DNA of 64,000 nt from Desulfotomaculum copahuensis (GCF_001655685.1 NZ_LYVF01000192.1:51402-115401), one strand, 5' to 3'; shown: positions 37,313 to 45,321, counted from the stretch's first letter. Notes: a model not told the origin generated them from the letters alone. Numbers and translations: made by a program.

Positions 37313-37582
37313 CCCGGAAAACCGGCTGGTTGAAGGTGCCGGGAGGCATAGCGGCAGCATGCCGTCTGTAGTATAATGACCGGGAAGCTGGTGATGCGCC
37401 GGGAATATTACTATGAGAGACTATCTAATGTTTGAAACAGGTTTGGCCGCCGCTTAATCCCCTCGGCAATGAATAATTGTTTGCGTTTTCTGGCCACCCG
37501 GTTGATATGTAAACCATTTAATGCTCCAGGTGGTGCACACATGGGGTCTTGAGAATTTTTATCGAGGCAGGTTTGCTTTTTA

Positions 37583-38749
37583 ATGAAGAAAAAGAGTTGC
37601 TTTTTATTATTGTTTGTGCTGCTGCTGTCTTCTTGCCCCCGGTGTGTTTACGCCGGTGCGGTATTCGAGCCGGACAACGGCTGTTACACAGGCGCATATA
37701 TGTTTGACGATACCAGGTGTAACGCCGACCCGCAGAATTTCAACCTCCTGGCCGGCAAAAAACAGGCTGCCTTCCTGGCCTACCGCGGTTACGGGCAGCC
37801 GTTTCCCAGCGATCTGGCCGCCAAGGTGAAGGCCGCGCACGCCGCCTTGCAGCTGGCCCTGGAGCCCAATGACGGTTTGGATCAAGTGCAGGACGACGCC
37901 TATCTGCACCGGTTTATGAAAGATGCCTGGAAGTCCGGTATTCCCATATTTCTGCGTTTCGCCTCCGAGATGAACGGGCCGTGGGTGGCCTGGCACGGCA
38001 ATCCCTGGCTGTACCAGGAAAAGTGGCAACTGGTATGGAAGGTGGCCCGGGAGGAAGCGCCCAATGTGGCCATGGTCTGGGTGCCGGCGGAAACGCCTTT
38101 GAGCGGGATGATGGACTACTATCCCGGCAGTGAATGCGTGGACTGGGTGGGCATGGACATATATTATGACGGGCAGTACAACGGGGAGGCGGACAGCAGT
38201 ATCTGGCATGTGAATCCGCTCGATTCCCTGAAGTACCTTTATTACCGCATTCCCGACAAGCCGTTTTTCATTGCCGAATTCGGCGTTGCGCATTATGAAA
38301 AATCGTCCGGGCGCAATCTGACGGCCCGGGCGGTGAATGAAATGTGCAATTTTTATAACGAACTGCCGCAATCATTCCACCGGGTGAAGGCGGTCAGCTA
38401 TTTCGATTGCGACAGCATCACCTTTCACAGCGAGGATAACGACTACTCTTTAAGCAACGGGGTTATATTGAACGCCTATAAGGCGTTGATCTCACCATCC
38501 TACTATTTGAGCGATGTGCAGGGCTGGCGGGAATACAAGGGATACTGCCTGCCGGAAGTGCGGTTCAACGGCCACCGCTTCATCCCGGTCCGGGCTTACG
38601 CCCTGGCGGAGAATTTAAGCGTCCGCTGGAACCCGCCCAATAACATTGTGCTCGGCAAACAATCCTATACTGTCAACGGGAATGATCTGCTGGTGTTCCA
38701 CAGCCAGGCGTGGCTCAGGGAAAGCCTGGTGCTGCCGGTTGGGCAGTAG
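37583..38749 (+). CDS. GH26-like glycosidase with a truncated CuAO_N module
   Basis: The 388-residue exported protein has a signal peptide (KSCFLLLFVLLLSSC then VYA). Its domain resembles glycoside hydrolase family 26 (beta-mannanase/endoglucanase type): the acid/base Glu in FLRFASEMNGPWVAWHG and the nucleophile Glu in FFIAEFGVAHY are both visible. After about residue 320 a CuAO_N-like segment begins (HRFIPVRAYALAENLSVRW, KQSYTVNGNDLLVFHSQ). It stops abruptly at LVLPVGQ, just where a second RxLPxRxxAxxLG motif would be expected. The stop lies 24 bp before duplicated block A. I infer that the block arrival cut off the last 50 or so residues. The catalytic part looks complete. Confidence 0.78.
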   Translation: MKKKSCFLLLFVLLLSSCPRCVYAGAVFEPDNGCYTGAYMFDDTRCNADPQNFNLLAGKKQAAFLAYRGYGQPFPSDLAAKVKAAHAALQLALEPNDGLDQVQDDAYLHRFMKDAWKSGIPIFLRFASEMNGPWVAWHGNPWLYQEKWQLVWKVAREEAPNVAMVWVPAETPLSGMMDYYPGSECVDWVGMDIYYDGQYNGEADSSIWHVNPLDSLKYLYYRIPDKPFFIAEFGVAHYEKSSGRNLTARAVNEMCNFYNELPQSFHRVKAVSYFDCDSITFHSEDNDYSLSNGVILNAYKALISPSYYLSDVQGWREYKGYCLPEVRFNGHRFIPVRAYALAENLSVRWNPPNNIVLGKQSYTVNGNDLLVFHSQAWLRESLVLPVGQ

Positions 38750-38772
38750 ATGCGGCACCGGGAGTTGCCGGA

Positions 38773-38950
38773 GCGCGGCGTTTGTTTTTGCCGGCTTGGA
38801 AAATGCCGGGTGCGCTAAAGGCCATACTCAAAAATAGCCGCATATGGTATAATGAGCTCAAAAAGCGGGTGATGCCGTGGCAGAGCACGACGAATCCTAC
38901 CACGCCCATGACAAAGGCTACAAGCAGCTTCTCGCCAACAAGAAGACATT
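38773..38950. repeat. Duplicated block, copy A, first segment
   Basis: This segment closely matches 44001-44179. It covers an upstream region, an extended -10 promoter (TGGTATAAT; TATAAT at 38848) and the first codons of an Rpn-like gene (HDESYHAHDKGYKQLLANKK here, HDKSHHAHDKGYKQLLANKK at 44109). Further collinear matches are 39048-39160 with 44206-44305, 39391-39446 with 45129-45184, and 40496-40590 with 45264-45358. Confidence 0.85.
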
Positions 38951-39378
38951 TCTGGAAGATGGACGTAGAAGAATTACTCAAACGCATGCGCAAAATGGCC
39001 GCCGGGCTGAAGTCGTTGAGCCGGGATGAATTCAGGCAGCTGGTGGCATGGGTGCTGCATATTTTCAGAGCGAAGTATCCCAAGGCTCTGCATGAAGAAG
39101 TGGCCTGCATGATGGAAGAAGCAAACCCCTGGGAGGTGGAAACGGTGATTATGAATTTGGAACCCGCCCTGGACGAGATGCAGGAACGGGCGATATTGAA
39201 AGGCAAGCTGGAGGGGCTCAGGGAAGGCAAGCTGGCAGGGCTCAAGGAAGGCGAACTGAAAGGGAAACTGGCGGTTGCCAGGGCCGCTTTGCGCAAGGGG
39301 TTTTCCGTGGACGACGTGGCCGGGATAACCGGATTGAACAGGGAAGAGGTTTTTAAACTGAAAAGCGATATGCAGTGA
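38877..39378 (+). pseudogene. Decayed Rpn family (recombination-promoting nuclease/transposase-like) gene
   Basis: The start (GTG 38877) encodes the typical Rpn N-terminus AEHDESYHAHDKGYKQLLAN for about 28 codons. The family then needs a long PD-(D/E)XK domain, which is missing. A frame change at about 38955 joins to the C-terminal part (from ATG 38959): DVEELLKRMRKMAAGLK, HEEVACMMEEANPWEVETV, charged Lys/Glu/Gly repeats, and the final helix-turn-helix-like SVDDVAGITGLNREEVFKL. I call it a pseudogene made by an internal deletion. The C-terminal piece of about 140 codons is open and could still be expressed. Confidence 0.7.
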
Positions 39379-39385
39379 ACGGGAT

Positions 39386-39446
39386 GATCTTGCTCCTGTT
39401 GATGGAAGCGGATCAGGATTGGCTTGGTGAACAAAAATCCGGCGGA
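39386..39446 (+). pseudogene. Remnant of a HepT gene 3' end
   Basis: The bases encoding LLLLMEADQD and the following spacer match the end of the intact hepT gene (45129-45184). Nothing else of HepT or MntA remains at this locus. Confidence 0.7.
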
Positions 39447-39470
39447 GAGCAGGTCAATTTAATCTTGCTA

Positions 39471-39601
39471 TCAAGAGTCTCATCCTGCGGGTGGGGCTTT
39501 TATTATCCGGCGCTGAGTGAAGCTGAAGCCAGGGAACAGCCGCTATTTTTCACTGGCTTGCGGAAACGGCTGATTTTGCGGTTTTTCGGGGTTTGACAGC
39601 G
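39471..39601. repeat. About 131-bp direct repeat flanking the AbrB/PIN module, copy 1
   Basis: It matches 40679-40809 at a constant offset of 1208 bp with few substitutions. It contains a terminator-like hairpin (AGTCTCATCC / GGGTGGGGCT then TTTT) and the long identical core TTATTATCCGGCGCTGAGTG, and ends at TTTGACAG. The gap 39379-39722 holds this repeat, the HepT remnant and the AbrB ribosome-binding site region. Confidence 0.85.
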
Positions 39602-39722
39602 GAGTTTGTCTTTTGCCGGATTAAAAATTGCCGGTGTTCGGAAAAAAGGGCTATTTGGTGTCGATATACCGGGTAAGGCACGCTTATAATATAGTAAGGA
39701 AAAGTATTGGAGGTAAAGTGGG

Positions 39723-39962
39723 ATGGCAATTGTAAAGATATCCAGTAAGCGGCAAATCACTCTTCCAGCCAGGCTATGCCGGGCGTTAAATTTAAAGGAA
39801 GGGGACCGGCTGGCGCTGGAGATCAAAGGAGATCAGATTACCTTCACCCGGGTACCGGATAACATTACCCACTTTTTTTCCGGCATTGCCCGGGGTGTGT
39901 ATGGCGCAACTTCACGCCAGGTTGATGAATATGTGCGGGAGGAAAGGGACTCGTGGGAATAG
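39723..39962 (+). CDS. AbrB/SpoVT (MazE-like) antitoxin
   Basis: The 79-residue protein has a swapped-hairpin AbrB fold at the N-terminus (VKISSKRQITLPARLCRALN then LKEGDRLALEIKGDQITFTR) and a toxin-binding acidic tail (VDEYVREERDSWE). Such antitoxins bind their own promoter. ATG 39723 has a TGGAGGTAAAG site. The PIN toxin gene begins at GTG 39953 inside its 3' end (10-bp overlap). Confidence 0.87.
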   Translation: MAIVKISSKRQITLPARLCRALNLKEGDRLALEIKGDQITFTRVPDNITHFFSGIARGVYGATSRQVDEYVREERDSWE

Positions 39963-40414
39963 CCGCGCTTTTGTATACATTGAAAAAACAGACGGCGGTT
40001 TTGGTTGATACCAATATAGTCATTTATTTTCTGGAAGACAGCCCCGTTTTCGGAGCGGCCGCCAGGGAAGTATTTCAACAGATTCAAGATAATGAGGTAA
40101 AGGGATACCTTTCTGTGATTACGGTTACTGAGTTGCTGGTTAAGCCGTTTAAAAGCGGGAATGAAGAACTTAAGAAAAACATAAGGTTACTCCTGGATTG
40201 TTTTCCTATTCTGAACACGCTTGATGTTATCAGGGAAATAGCCATCAAGGCGGCTGAAATAAGGGCTTTGACCAATCTGAAAACGCCTGATGCCATTTTA
40301 GTGGCCACAGCATCCATTCATGGTTGTGCGCTGATTGGAAACGATCTGGAATGTTCAAAAAAGCATTTGGTAGTGACATATATCAATTTCGGCCAGTTGA
40401 TTGTACCGGAATAA
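39953..40414 (+). CDS. PIN domain ribonuclease toxin
   Basis: The 153-residue product shows PIN active-site residues: Asp in AVLVDTNIVIYFLED, Glu in ITVTELLVKP, Asp in LKTPDAILVATA, and Asp in LIGNDLECSKK. It pairs with the AbrB-type antitoxin through an overlapping start. A terminator follows at 40458. The module is set between two 131-bp repeats within degenerate block A, so it appears to be a later arrival there. Confidence 0.88.
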   Translation: MGIAALLYTLKKQTAVLVDTNIVIYFLEDSPVFGAAAREVFQQIQDNEVKGYLSVITVTELLVKPFKSGNEELKKNIRLLLDCFPILNTLDVIREIAIKAAEIRALTNLKTPDAILVATASIHGCALIGNDLECSKKHLVVTYINFGQLIVPE

Positions 40415-40457
40415 GGTGCGGGGTGTGACGTATGAGATACGGCGTTTCGGCGGGCAT

Positions 40458-40487
40458 GTCCCATCATGCAGTGGTGGGGCTTTTTTT
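40458..40487 (+). terminator. Terminator of the AbrB/PIN operon
   Basis: CCCATCA / TGGTGGG (one wobble) with loop TGCAG is followed by GCTTTTTTT. Confidence 0.75.
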
Positions 40488-40495
40488 ATTCCAGG

Positions 40496-40590
40496 TACTT
40501 TATGTGGTGAACTTTTTGCGTGGTTAAATTTAAGTCAAGGGCGGGGTGAAGGGTGAAGCAGCAAAAGGAGCTTGCCGCCTGCAACACCGG
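40496..40590 (+). pseudogene. Remnant of a marR promoter and 5' end
   Basis: The sequence from TACTTTATGTGGTGAACT through AGCAGCAAAAGGAGCTTGCC matches 45264-45358, the leader and first codons of the intact marR gene at 45322. The coding similarity ends after about 15 codons. It is the last collinear piece of block A. The rest of 40415-40877 is the second 131-bp repeat and the tetR promoter. Confidence 0.75.
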
Positions 40591-40678
40591 AAGCTTTTGT
40601 GGCAAATGTATCTGAAAGAGCGGAGTGATATCCGGTGTACACCACCGGGATGTGGCCGGGGTAAGTATTTCAAACCTG

Positions 40679-40809
40679 TCAAAAGTCTCACCCTGCGGGT
40701 GGGGCTTTTATTATCCGGCGCTGAGTGAAGCTGAAGCCAGGGAACAGCCGCTATTTTTCACTGGCTTGCGGAAGCGGCCGGTTTTGAGGTTTATCCGGTC
40801 TTGACAGGT
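40679..40809. repeat. About 131-bp direct repeat flanking the AbrB/PIN module, copy 2
   Basis: Partner of 39471-39601. Its hairpin (AGTCTCACCC / GGGTGGGGCT then TTTTATT) can act as a terminator. Its right end supplies the TTGACA -35 box used by tetR. Confidence 0.85.
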
Positions 40810-40862
40810 GCGAGAAGGGTATAGTAAAAATATATGGCAGTAAGTAACCATACGGTTACTTA
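40801..40862 (+). promoter_or_regulatory. tetR promoter with a perfect 22-bp operator
   Basis: TTGACA lies at 40801-40806, with a weak A-rich -10 at about 40824-40830. A perfect inverted repeat follows at 40841-40862: TAAGTAACC, four bases, GGTTACTTA. The operator lies at or just after the expected start of transcription and 15 bp before the tetR GTG, the usual place for TetR autorepression. Confidence 0.75.
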
Positions 40863-40877
40863 TCAGGGGGTGTTGGC

Positions 40878-41513
40878 GTGGATAAAGGGCTGAAACAGGT
40901 GCGGGACGCCGTAGCCACCCGGGCAAAGATTATGGCCGTGGCGCGGAAAATTTTCGCCGCCCGCGGTTTTGACGCGGCGCGGGTGGAGGAGATCACCGGG
41001 GCGGCCGGGGTGAACAAGCGCATGCTGTACCACTATTTCGGCAGCAAGGAAGGGCTTTACCTGGAGGTGCTCAAAGAGTGCTTCGAGCGGGTCTACCGGA
41101 TGAGCAGCGAAGAGCTGTGCGTGGAGGGGGCGGTGGTCGAGCGGGCGCGGGCGGCCGTCAGCCGCTACTTTTACTTCCTGGCTGAAAACCTGGATTTTGT
41201 GCGGCTGGTGGGCTGGGAAACGCTGCAGGGCGGGCGCTTTGCCGGACAGGTTTTGTCCGGTCTTTTCGAAGCCGGTCTGGAGAAATTGGAGTCTATCCTT
41301 GACCAGGGGGTGCGGGAAGGGGTATTCAGGCCGGACATAGATATCCGCCGTCTGCTGGTGAGCATTAACGGATTATGCCTGTCCTACTTTTCCCGCCTGG
41401 ACATGCTGCGTTTTCTCTGGCCGCGGGATCCCCGGGCGCCGGAGATGCTGGCCGCGCATTTGGAGCACATCCTGGCCCTGGTTTGGCGGGGCATCCTGGC
41501 CCCGGAAAAATAG
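40878..41513 (+). CDS. TetR family transcriptional regulator
   Basis: The 211-residue protein has the TetR N-terminal helix-turn-helix: IMAVARKIFAARGFDAARVE then ITGAAGVNKRMLYHYFGSKE. The C-terminal ligand domain resembles the CecR/TetR_C types (LVGWETLQGGRFAG, IRRLLVSINGLCLSYFSR). GTG 40878 follows GGGGGTG. It precedes an HlyD adaptor and an ABC-2 permease by 21 bp, so it most likely represses this export operon until an inducer binds. Confidence 0.9.
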   Translation: MDKGLKQVRDAVATRAKIMAVARKIFAARGFDAARVEEITGAAGVNKRMLYHYFGSKEGLYLEVLKECFERVYRMSSEELCVEGAVVERARAAVSRYFYFLAENLDFVRLVGWETLQGGRFAGQVLSGLFEAGLEKLESILDQGVREGVFRPDIDIRRLLVSINGLCLSYFSRLDMLRFLWPRDPRAPEMLAAHLEHILALVWRGILAPEK

Positions 41514-41534
41514 TCGTGTGGGGGAGAGAGCGAG

Positions 41535-42644
41535 TTGTTCGTACAGAAACGGCAAATCTCATGGTTGCGTGCGGCGGTACTCGGATTGGCGGCAGTGCTG
41601 GTTTTTTCCCTGGCCGGGTGTGTGGCCGGCGGCCCGGCGCAAGCGGACAAGCAAACCTACAGCGGCCTGGTCAATGCCACGGAGGTGGACGTCAATACCA
41701 AGATTCCCGGCCGGGTGATCAAGCTGGCGGTTAAAGAGGGCGGTACGGTCAAAAATGGACAGTTACTGGCGGAGATTGATCCAGCAGATCTTTTAAACCA
41801 GAAAAAGGCGGCACAAGCGCAGCTGGACGCGGCCGCGGCGGCCATGCAAAAGGCCGGTGCCGGACTGCAGGCGGCTGCGGCCGGCGGTGAAAAGGCGCAG
41901 GCGGCCGCAGACGTAACCCGGGGCACCGCCGGGGCCACTCTGGCCAAAGCGCAGGCCGGGTTGGCCAAAGCGCAGGACGATGCCGCCCTGGCGAAGAAGG
42001 TCTACCAGCGCATTGATACACTGCACCGGCAGGGCGCTGTCCCGGAGCAGCAGTACGATGAGGCGAAAAACAAGCTGGACGCCGCCAATGCGGCCGTGCA
42101 GGCGGCGGAAGACGACGTGGCGGCGGCCCGGGCCGGCCTGGGGCAGGTGGACGTCTATCAGGCCGGCGTGGCGGAGGCGTCGGCGGCCAAAGCGGCCTCG
42201 CAGGCGGACATCAACGCGGCCCGGGCGGCCTACAACCAGGCGCAGGCACAGTTGCAGGAAATTGAGGCCAACCTGGCCCAGACAAAGGTGGTGGCGCCAG
42301 TTTCGGGCGTGATCACCTCCCGCAATGTGGAAGCGGGGGAAGTGGCGGCGGCCGGAGCGTCACTGTTCACGCTTACCGAAAACGGTCATAACTGGGTGGA
42401 TGTGAAGGTGCCGGAGACAGCGCTGGGCAAAATCAAGCTGCACCAGAAGGTGACGGTGACCGGCGATGCCTTTCCCGGCCGGCGCTTTACCGGGGAAGTG
42501 ACGGCCATCAACAAAAAGGGCGACTTTGCCACCTACCGGGCGACGAACGACCGGGGCGACAAAGACATCATCGCCTTTGACGTGCGGGTGGAGCTTGACG
42601 ACCCGGCCTGGTGGCCGGGCATGACGGCGGAAGTGGCGTTTTGA
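41535..42644 (+). CDS. HlyD-family adaptor lipoprotein
   Basis: The 369-residue product has a lipoprotein signal (VLVFSLAGC, lipobox LAGC), so it is probably lipid-anchored at the cell surface. The first lipoyl half (VNTKIPGRVIKLAVKEGGTV) leads to a very Ala/Gln-rich coiled-coil hairpin of about 150 residues. The second half follows (TKVVAPVSGVITSRNVEAGE), then a beta-barrel (NWVDVKVPETALGKIKL). It resembles YbhG/YhiI adaptors of ABC exporters. The start is TTG 41535 after GGGGAGAG. It sits between tetR and the ABC permease gene. Confidence 0.88.
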   Translation: MFVQKRQISWLRAAVLGLAAVLVFSLAGCVAGGPAQADKQTYSGLVNATEVDVNTKIPGRVIKLAVKEGGTVKNGQLLAEIDPADLLNQKKAAQAQLDAAAAAMQKAGAGLQAAAAGGEKAQAAADVTRGTAGATLAKAQAGLAKAQDDAALAKKVYQRIDTLHRQGAVPEQQYDEAKNKLDAANAAVQAAEDDVAAARAGLGQVDVYQAGVAEASAAKAASQADINAARAAYNQAQAQLQEIEANLAQTKVVAPVSGVITSRNVEAGEVAAAGASLFTLTENGHNWVDVKVPETALGKIKLHQKVTVTGDAFPGRRFTGEVTAINKKGDFATYRATNDRGDKDIIAFDVRVELDDPAWWPGMTAEVAF

Positions 42645-42664
42645 GTTCCGGAAAGGGGGTGGTT

Positions 42665-43867
42665 ATGGTGCCCGGACAGATTGGTTTTGTAGCCCGGCGG
42701 GAATGTCGTTACATGCTGGGCAACCGGCGGCTGCTGATTATTTTACTGGGCATTCCGTTCCTGTATATCAGCCTGTTTGGCGTATTATACAGCCGGCACG
42801 TGATCACGCACATACCAACGGTGGTTTACGATATGAACCAGACCGGTTTAAGCCGGGAAATGGTGCAGGCTTTCCAAGACTCGCAAAAGTTCGACCTGCT
42901 CGGCTATGTGGACGATGAGGCCCAACTGAACCGGGCGCTGGCAGACCGGCGGGCCGTGGCGGCGCTGGTGATTCCCCCGGACTTTGCGCGGGCGGTGAAA
43001 AGCGGCCGGCAGGGGCGCCTGCTGGTCGTGGTCAACGGCACCAACATGCTCTACAGCAATGCGGTGATGACGGCGGCCAGTGAAATCGCCGGCACGCTTT
43101 CGGCCGGGGTGAGCGTGACCGCCCTGGAGAGCCGCGGCCTGCTGCCCGGGCAGGCTTTGGACGCGGCCGCGCCGCTGAACCTGCGGCTGCGCATCTGGTA
43201 CAACCCGGCATTTAATTATCTCAACTTCCTGCTGCTCGGGTTGGTCTGCACCGTGATGCAGCAAATCGCCCTGCTTTATGTGGCCGTGGCTGTAAGCCGG
43301 GAAAAAGAACAGGGCACACTGGAAGAACTGCGGCGGGCCGGGATTTCCGCGCCGGCGGTGGTGCTCGGCAAGCTGCTTCCCTACCTGCTGGCCAACCTGT
43401 TGACTCTGAACGGTGTTTTGCTGCTGGTCTTTACATGGTTCCAGGTTCCCTTCCGGGGCAGTATATGGGTGCTGGGCCTGTTGGAGTTGCTCTTTTTGAC
43501 CGGCATTCACGCTCTGGGCATTTTCCTTTCCACCGTTTGCCGCAGCGAGTTGGAAGCGACCCAATTGGCCATGCTGGTGGCAGTGCCCTCGTTTTTGTTT
43601 TCCGGCTACACCTGGCCCCTGCCCGCCATGCCCCCCCTGGCCCGGGCCGTCTCCAGCCTGCTGCCGCTGACCTATTTCGCCTCCGATGTGCGGGATATTG
43701 CTTTGATGGGTGTGAGCCTGCCGGTGCTGGCCCGCGATCTGGCCGTGCTGGCCGGCCTGGCGGCGGTGCTCCTGCCCCTGTCCGTCTATTTCTTCCACCG
43801 CCAGTACCGGTTCGCGCCGCCGGCGGGGCAAGCGGCTGCGCTGCCGGTGCGGGAAGCCGGCCGGTGA
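42665..43867 (+). CDS. ABC-2 type transporter permease (YhhJ/YbhR-like)
   Basis: The 400-residue protein has one N-terminal membrane helix (LLIILLGIPFLYISLFGVLY). A large extracytoplasmic domain follows (VVYDMNQTGLSREMVQAFQD), then a block of five helices with the conserved VAVSREKEQGTLEELRRAGI and FSGYTWPLPAMPPLARAVS. This is the ABC2 membrane family. No ATP-binding protein is encoded in this operon or elsewhere in the window. ATG 42665 follows AAAGGGGGTGG; the frame opens earlier inside the adaptor gene. Substrate unknown. Confidence 0.88.
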   Translation: MVPGQIGFVARRECRYMLGNRRLLIILLGIPFLYISLFGVLYSRHVITHIPTVVYDMNQTGLSREMVQAFQDSQKFDLLGYVDDEAQLNRALADRRAVAALVIPPDFARAVKSGRQGRLLVVVNGTNMLYSNAVMTAASEIAGTLSAGVSVTALESRGLLPGQALDAAAPLNLRLRIWYNPAFNYLNFLLLGLVCTVMQQIALLYVAVAVSREKEQGTLEELRRAGISAPAVVLGKLLPYLLANLLTLNGVLLLVFTWFQVPFRGSIWVLGLLELLFLTGIHALGIFLSTVCRSELEATQLAMLVAVPSFLFSGYTWPLPAMPPLARAVSSLLPLTYFASDVRDIALMGVSLPVLARDLAVLAGLAAVLLPLSVYFFHRQYRFAPPAGQAAALPVREAGR

Positions 43868-44000
43868 AGCTACATTTACGGAACTTGGCTTTTTGACAAT
43901 TGATATATTGTTGTTATACGTGCAAACGCCGGATGTCGTCTTTGCGCTTTGGAAAGCGTATCCATGATGATAACGGCATTCACCGGTCCCCGCGCAGGAA

Positions 44001-44179
44001 GTGCGGGGTTTATTTTTGCCGGCTTTGAAAACTGCCAGGTGCGCGGCAGGCCATATTCAAAAACAGCCGCATATGGTATAATGACCTCAAAAAGCGGGTG
44101 GTGCCGTGCTTGATCACGACAAGTCACACCACGCCCATGACAAAGGCTACAAGCAGCTTCTCGCCAACAAGAAGGCATT
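44001..44179. repeat. Duplicated block, copy B, first segment
   Basis: Partner of 38773-38950. The extended -10 TGGTATAAT (TATAAT at 44077-44082) is conserved and probably drives the fused Rpn-MntA/HepT operon. Confidence 0.85.
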
Positions 44180-44678
44180 ACTTAAACTTTCGTCCGGGAA
44201 AAGGGTGTTATATATTTTCAAGGCGGAATTTCCCAGGGCTTCACACGAAGAAGTGGTCCGCATGATGGAAGAAGCAAATCCCCAGGAGGTGGAAACGGTG
44301 ATATTTGACCCGGTGTTTACCGGACGGGATGTGGCCTGTGTCCGGGCCGGTCTGAAAAAAAGGCGTGAGCAGAGGGAAAAAGAGCTGGCGCAGCGGAAAG
44401 AGGACGCCCTGGCCGGCGCGCGCCGGGCGGCGGCCATGATCCGGGCGGAGTACGGCTGCCGGGTGCTGCTTTTCGGTTCCCTGGCCCGCGGCGGCAGGTT
44501 CAACGAACATTCCGACATCGACCTGGCCCTGGAGGGATTGCCGGTGGAAGCCAACTTCTGGCGTCTTTATGCCGGCGCTCTGACGCTGGTGGAGCCCTTC
44601 CACCTGGACCTGGTGCTGCTGGAATCCGCCTCTCCGGAGTTGCAAGGCCGGATCCGGCAGGAGGGAGTGGAAATATGA
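44106..44678 (+). CDS. mntA: Rpn-remnant fused to MntA-type nucleotidyltransferase antitoxin
   Basis: The 190-codon frame is a mosaic. Residues 1-24 match the Rpn N-terminus (DHDKSHHAHDKGYKQLLANK). About 25-65 match a piece of the Rpn C-terminal region (HEEVVRMMEEANPQEVETVI). The rest is a complete minimal nucleotidyltransferase. It has the catalytic GSLARGGRFNEHSDIDLALE motif at about 120-139 and the later acidic FHLDLVLLE. MntA enzymes add AMP groups to the HepT toxin to neutralise it. The true antitoxin may start internally, at GTG about 44325 or 44335; the fused GTG 44106 start lacks a good ribosome-binding site. It overlaps hepT by 4 bp (ATGA). Confidence 0.75.
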   Translation: MLDHDKSHHAHDKGYKQLLANKKALLKLSSGKRVLYIFKAEFPRASHEEVVRMMEEANPQEVETVIFDPVFTGRDVACVRAGLKKRREQREKELAQRKEDALAGARRAAAMIRAEYGCRVLLFGSLARGGRFNEHSDIDLALEGLPVEANFWRLYAGALTLVEPFHLDLVLLESASPELQGRIRQEGVEI

Positions 44679-45160
44679 CTGCCGAAACGGCCGTATTGGA
44701 AGCCAGGATCAGACAGGAACTGCGGCAGTTGGACAAATTGTCCGCCGAGATGAAAAAGGCCTTGAAGCCTTTTCAGGGTAAAGAAATAAAAAACACCGTC
44801 ATTCTGCGTGCCCTGGGCTCAATGCTGCATGACTTCTATACCGGGGTGGAGAAGATTTTTTTAAATATCGCCAAAGAAATTGATCAACTGGCCCCGCGGG
44901 GGGAGAATTGGCACCGTCAACTTTTGGAGCAAATGACACTGCATTTGAAAGAACGCCGGCCCGCCGTGATCGATCTGGAACTGGCCGGGCAATTGGAGCA
45001 ATACCTGGCTTTCCGGCATCGTTTCCGCAACCTGTACGGCTTTGATCTGGAATGGGGGCGCATGGAGCAGCCGGTAAAAGAGTTGCCGGAAACGCTGCGC
45101 CGCTTTGGCGCGGCGGTGGAAGATTTCCTGCTCCTGCTGATGGAAGCGGATCAGGATTAG
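44675..45160 (+). CDS. hepT: HepT-like HEPN ribonuclease toxin
   Basis: The 161-residue protein is all-helical and belongs to the longer HepT type. It has the phrases ALGSMLHDFYTGVEKIFLNI and FRHRFRNLYGFDLEW. The latter contains the Arg...Tyr HEPN motif, whose Tyr is the AMPylation target in studied systems. It overlaps the nucleotidyltransferase gene by 4 bp, the standard MntA-HepT arrangement. A strong terminator follows. A copy of its 3' end persists at 39391. Confidence 0.87.
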   Translation: MTAETAVLEARIRQELRQLDKLSAEMKKALKPFQGKEIKNTVILRALGSMLHDFYTGVEKIFLNIAKEIDQLAPRGENWHRQLLEQMTLHLKERRPAVIDLELAGQLEQYLAFRHRFRNLYGFDLEWGRMEQPVKELPETLRRFGAAVEDFLLLLMEADQD

Positions 45161-45185
45161 CCTGGTGAAAGAAAATACGGCGGAA

Positions 45186-45216
45186 AAGCCCTGCCATACC
45201 ACGGCGGGGCTTTTTT
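45186..45216 (+). terminator. Terminator of the MntA/HepT operon
   Basis: AGCCCTGCC / GGCGGGGCT (one wobble) with a 7-base loop is followed by TTTTTT. Confidence 0.88.
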
Positions 45217-45238
45217 CATGCCGGGTATATAACCATAC

Positions 45239-45267
45239 TTGACAGTAATTACCCGAAGTCATATACT
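45239..45267 (+). promoter_or_regulatory. Sigma-A promoter of marR with an embedded GTAATTAC box
   Basis: TTGACA (45239-45244), a 17-bp spacer, TATACT (45262-45267). The 8-bp palindrome GTAATTAC occupies 45245-45252 in the spacer. The same octamer occurs upstream of the next gene at 46029, so it may be the MarR operator. Confidence 0.75.
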
Positions 45268-45321
45268 TTACATGGTGAACCTTTTGGGTGGTTAAATTTA
45301 AGTAAAAAGGCGGGGTAAAGG

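Noticed and set aside
37313..37582. A riboswitch or structured RNA before the GH26-like gene
   Set aside because: The 270-bp leader has no motif of a known riboswitch class that I can recognise, and no terminator or anti-terminator pair next to the start codon.
40546..40728. A 60-codon ORF starting in the marR-like segment
   Set aside because: Only its first 15 codons resemble MarR; then it runs through unrelated DNA and the second 131-bp repeat. It is a remnant, not a gene.
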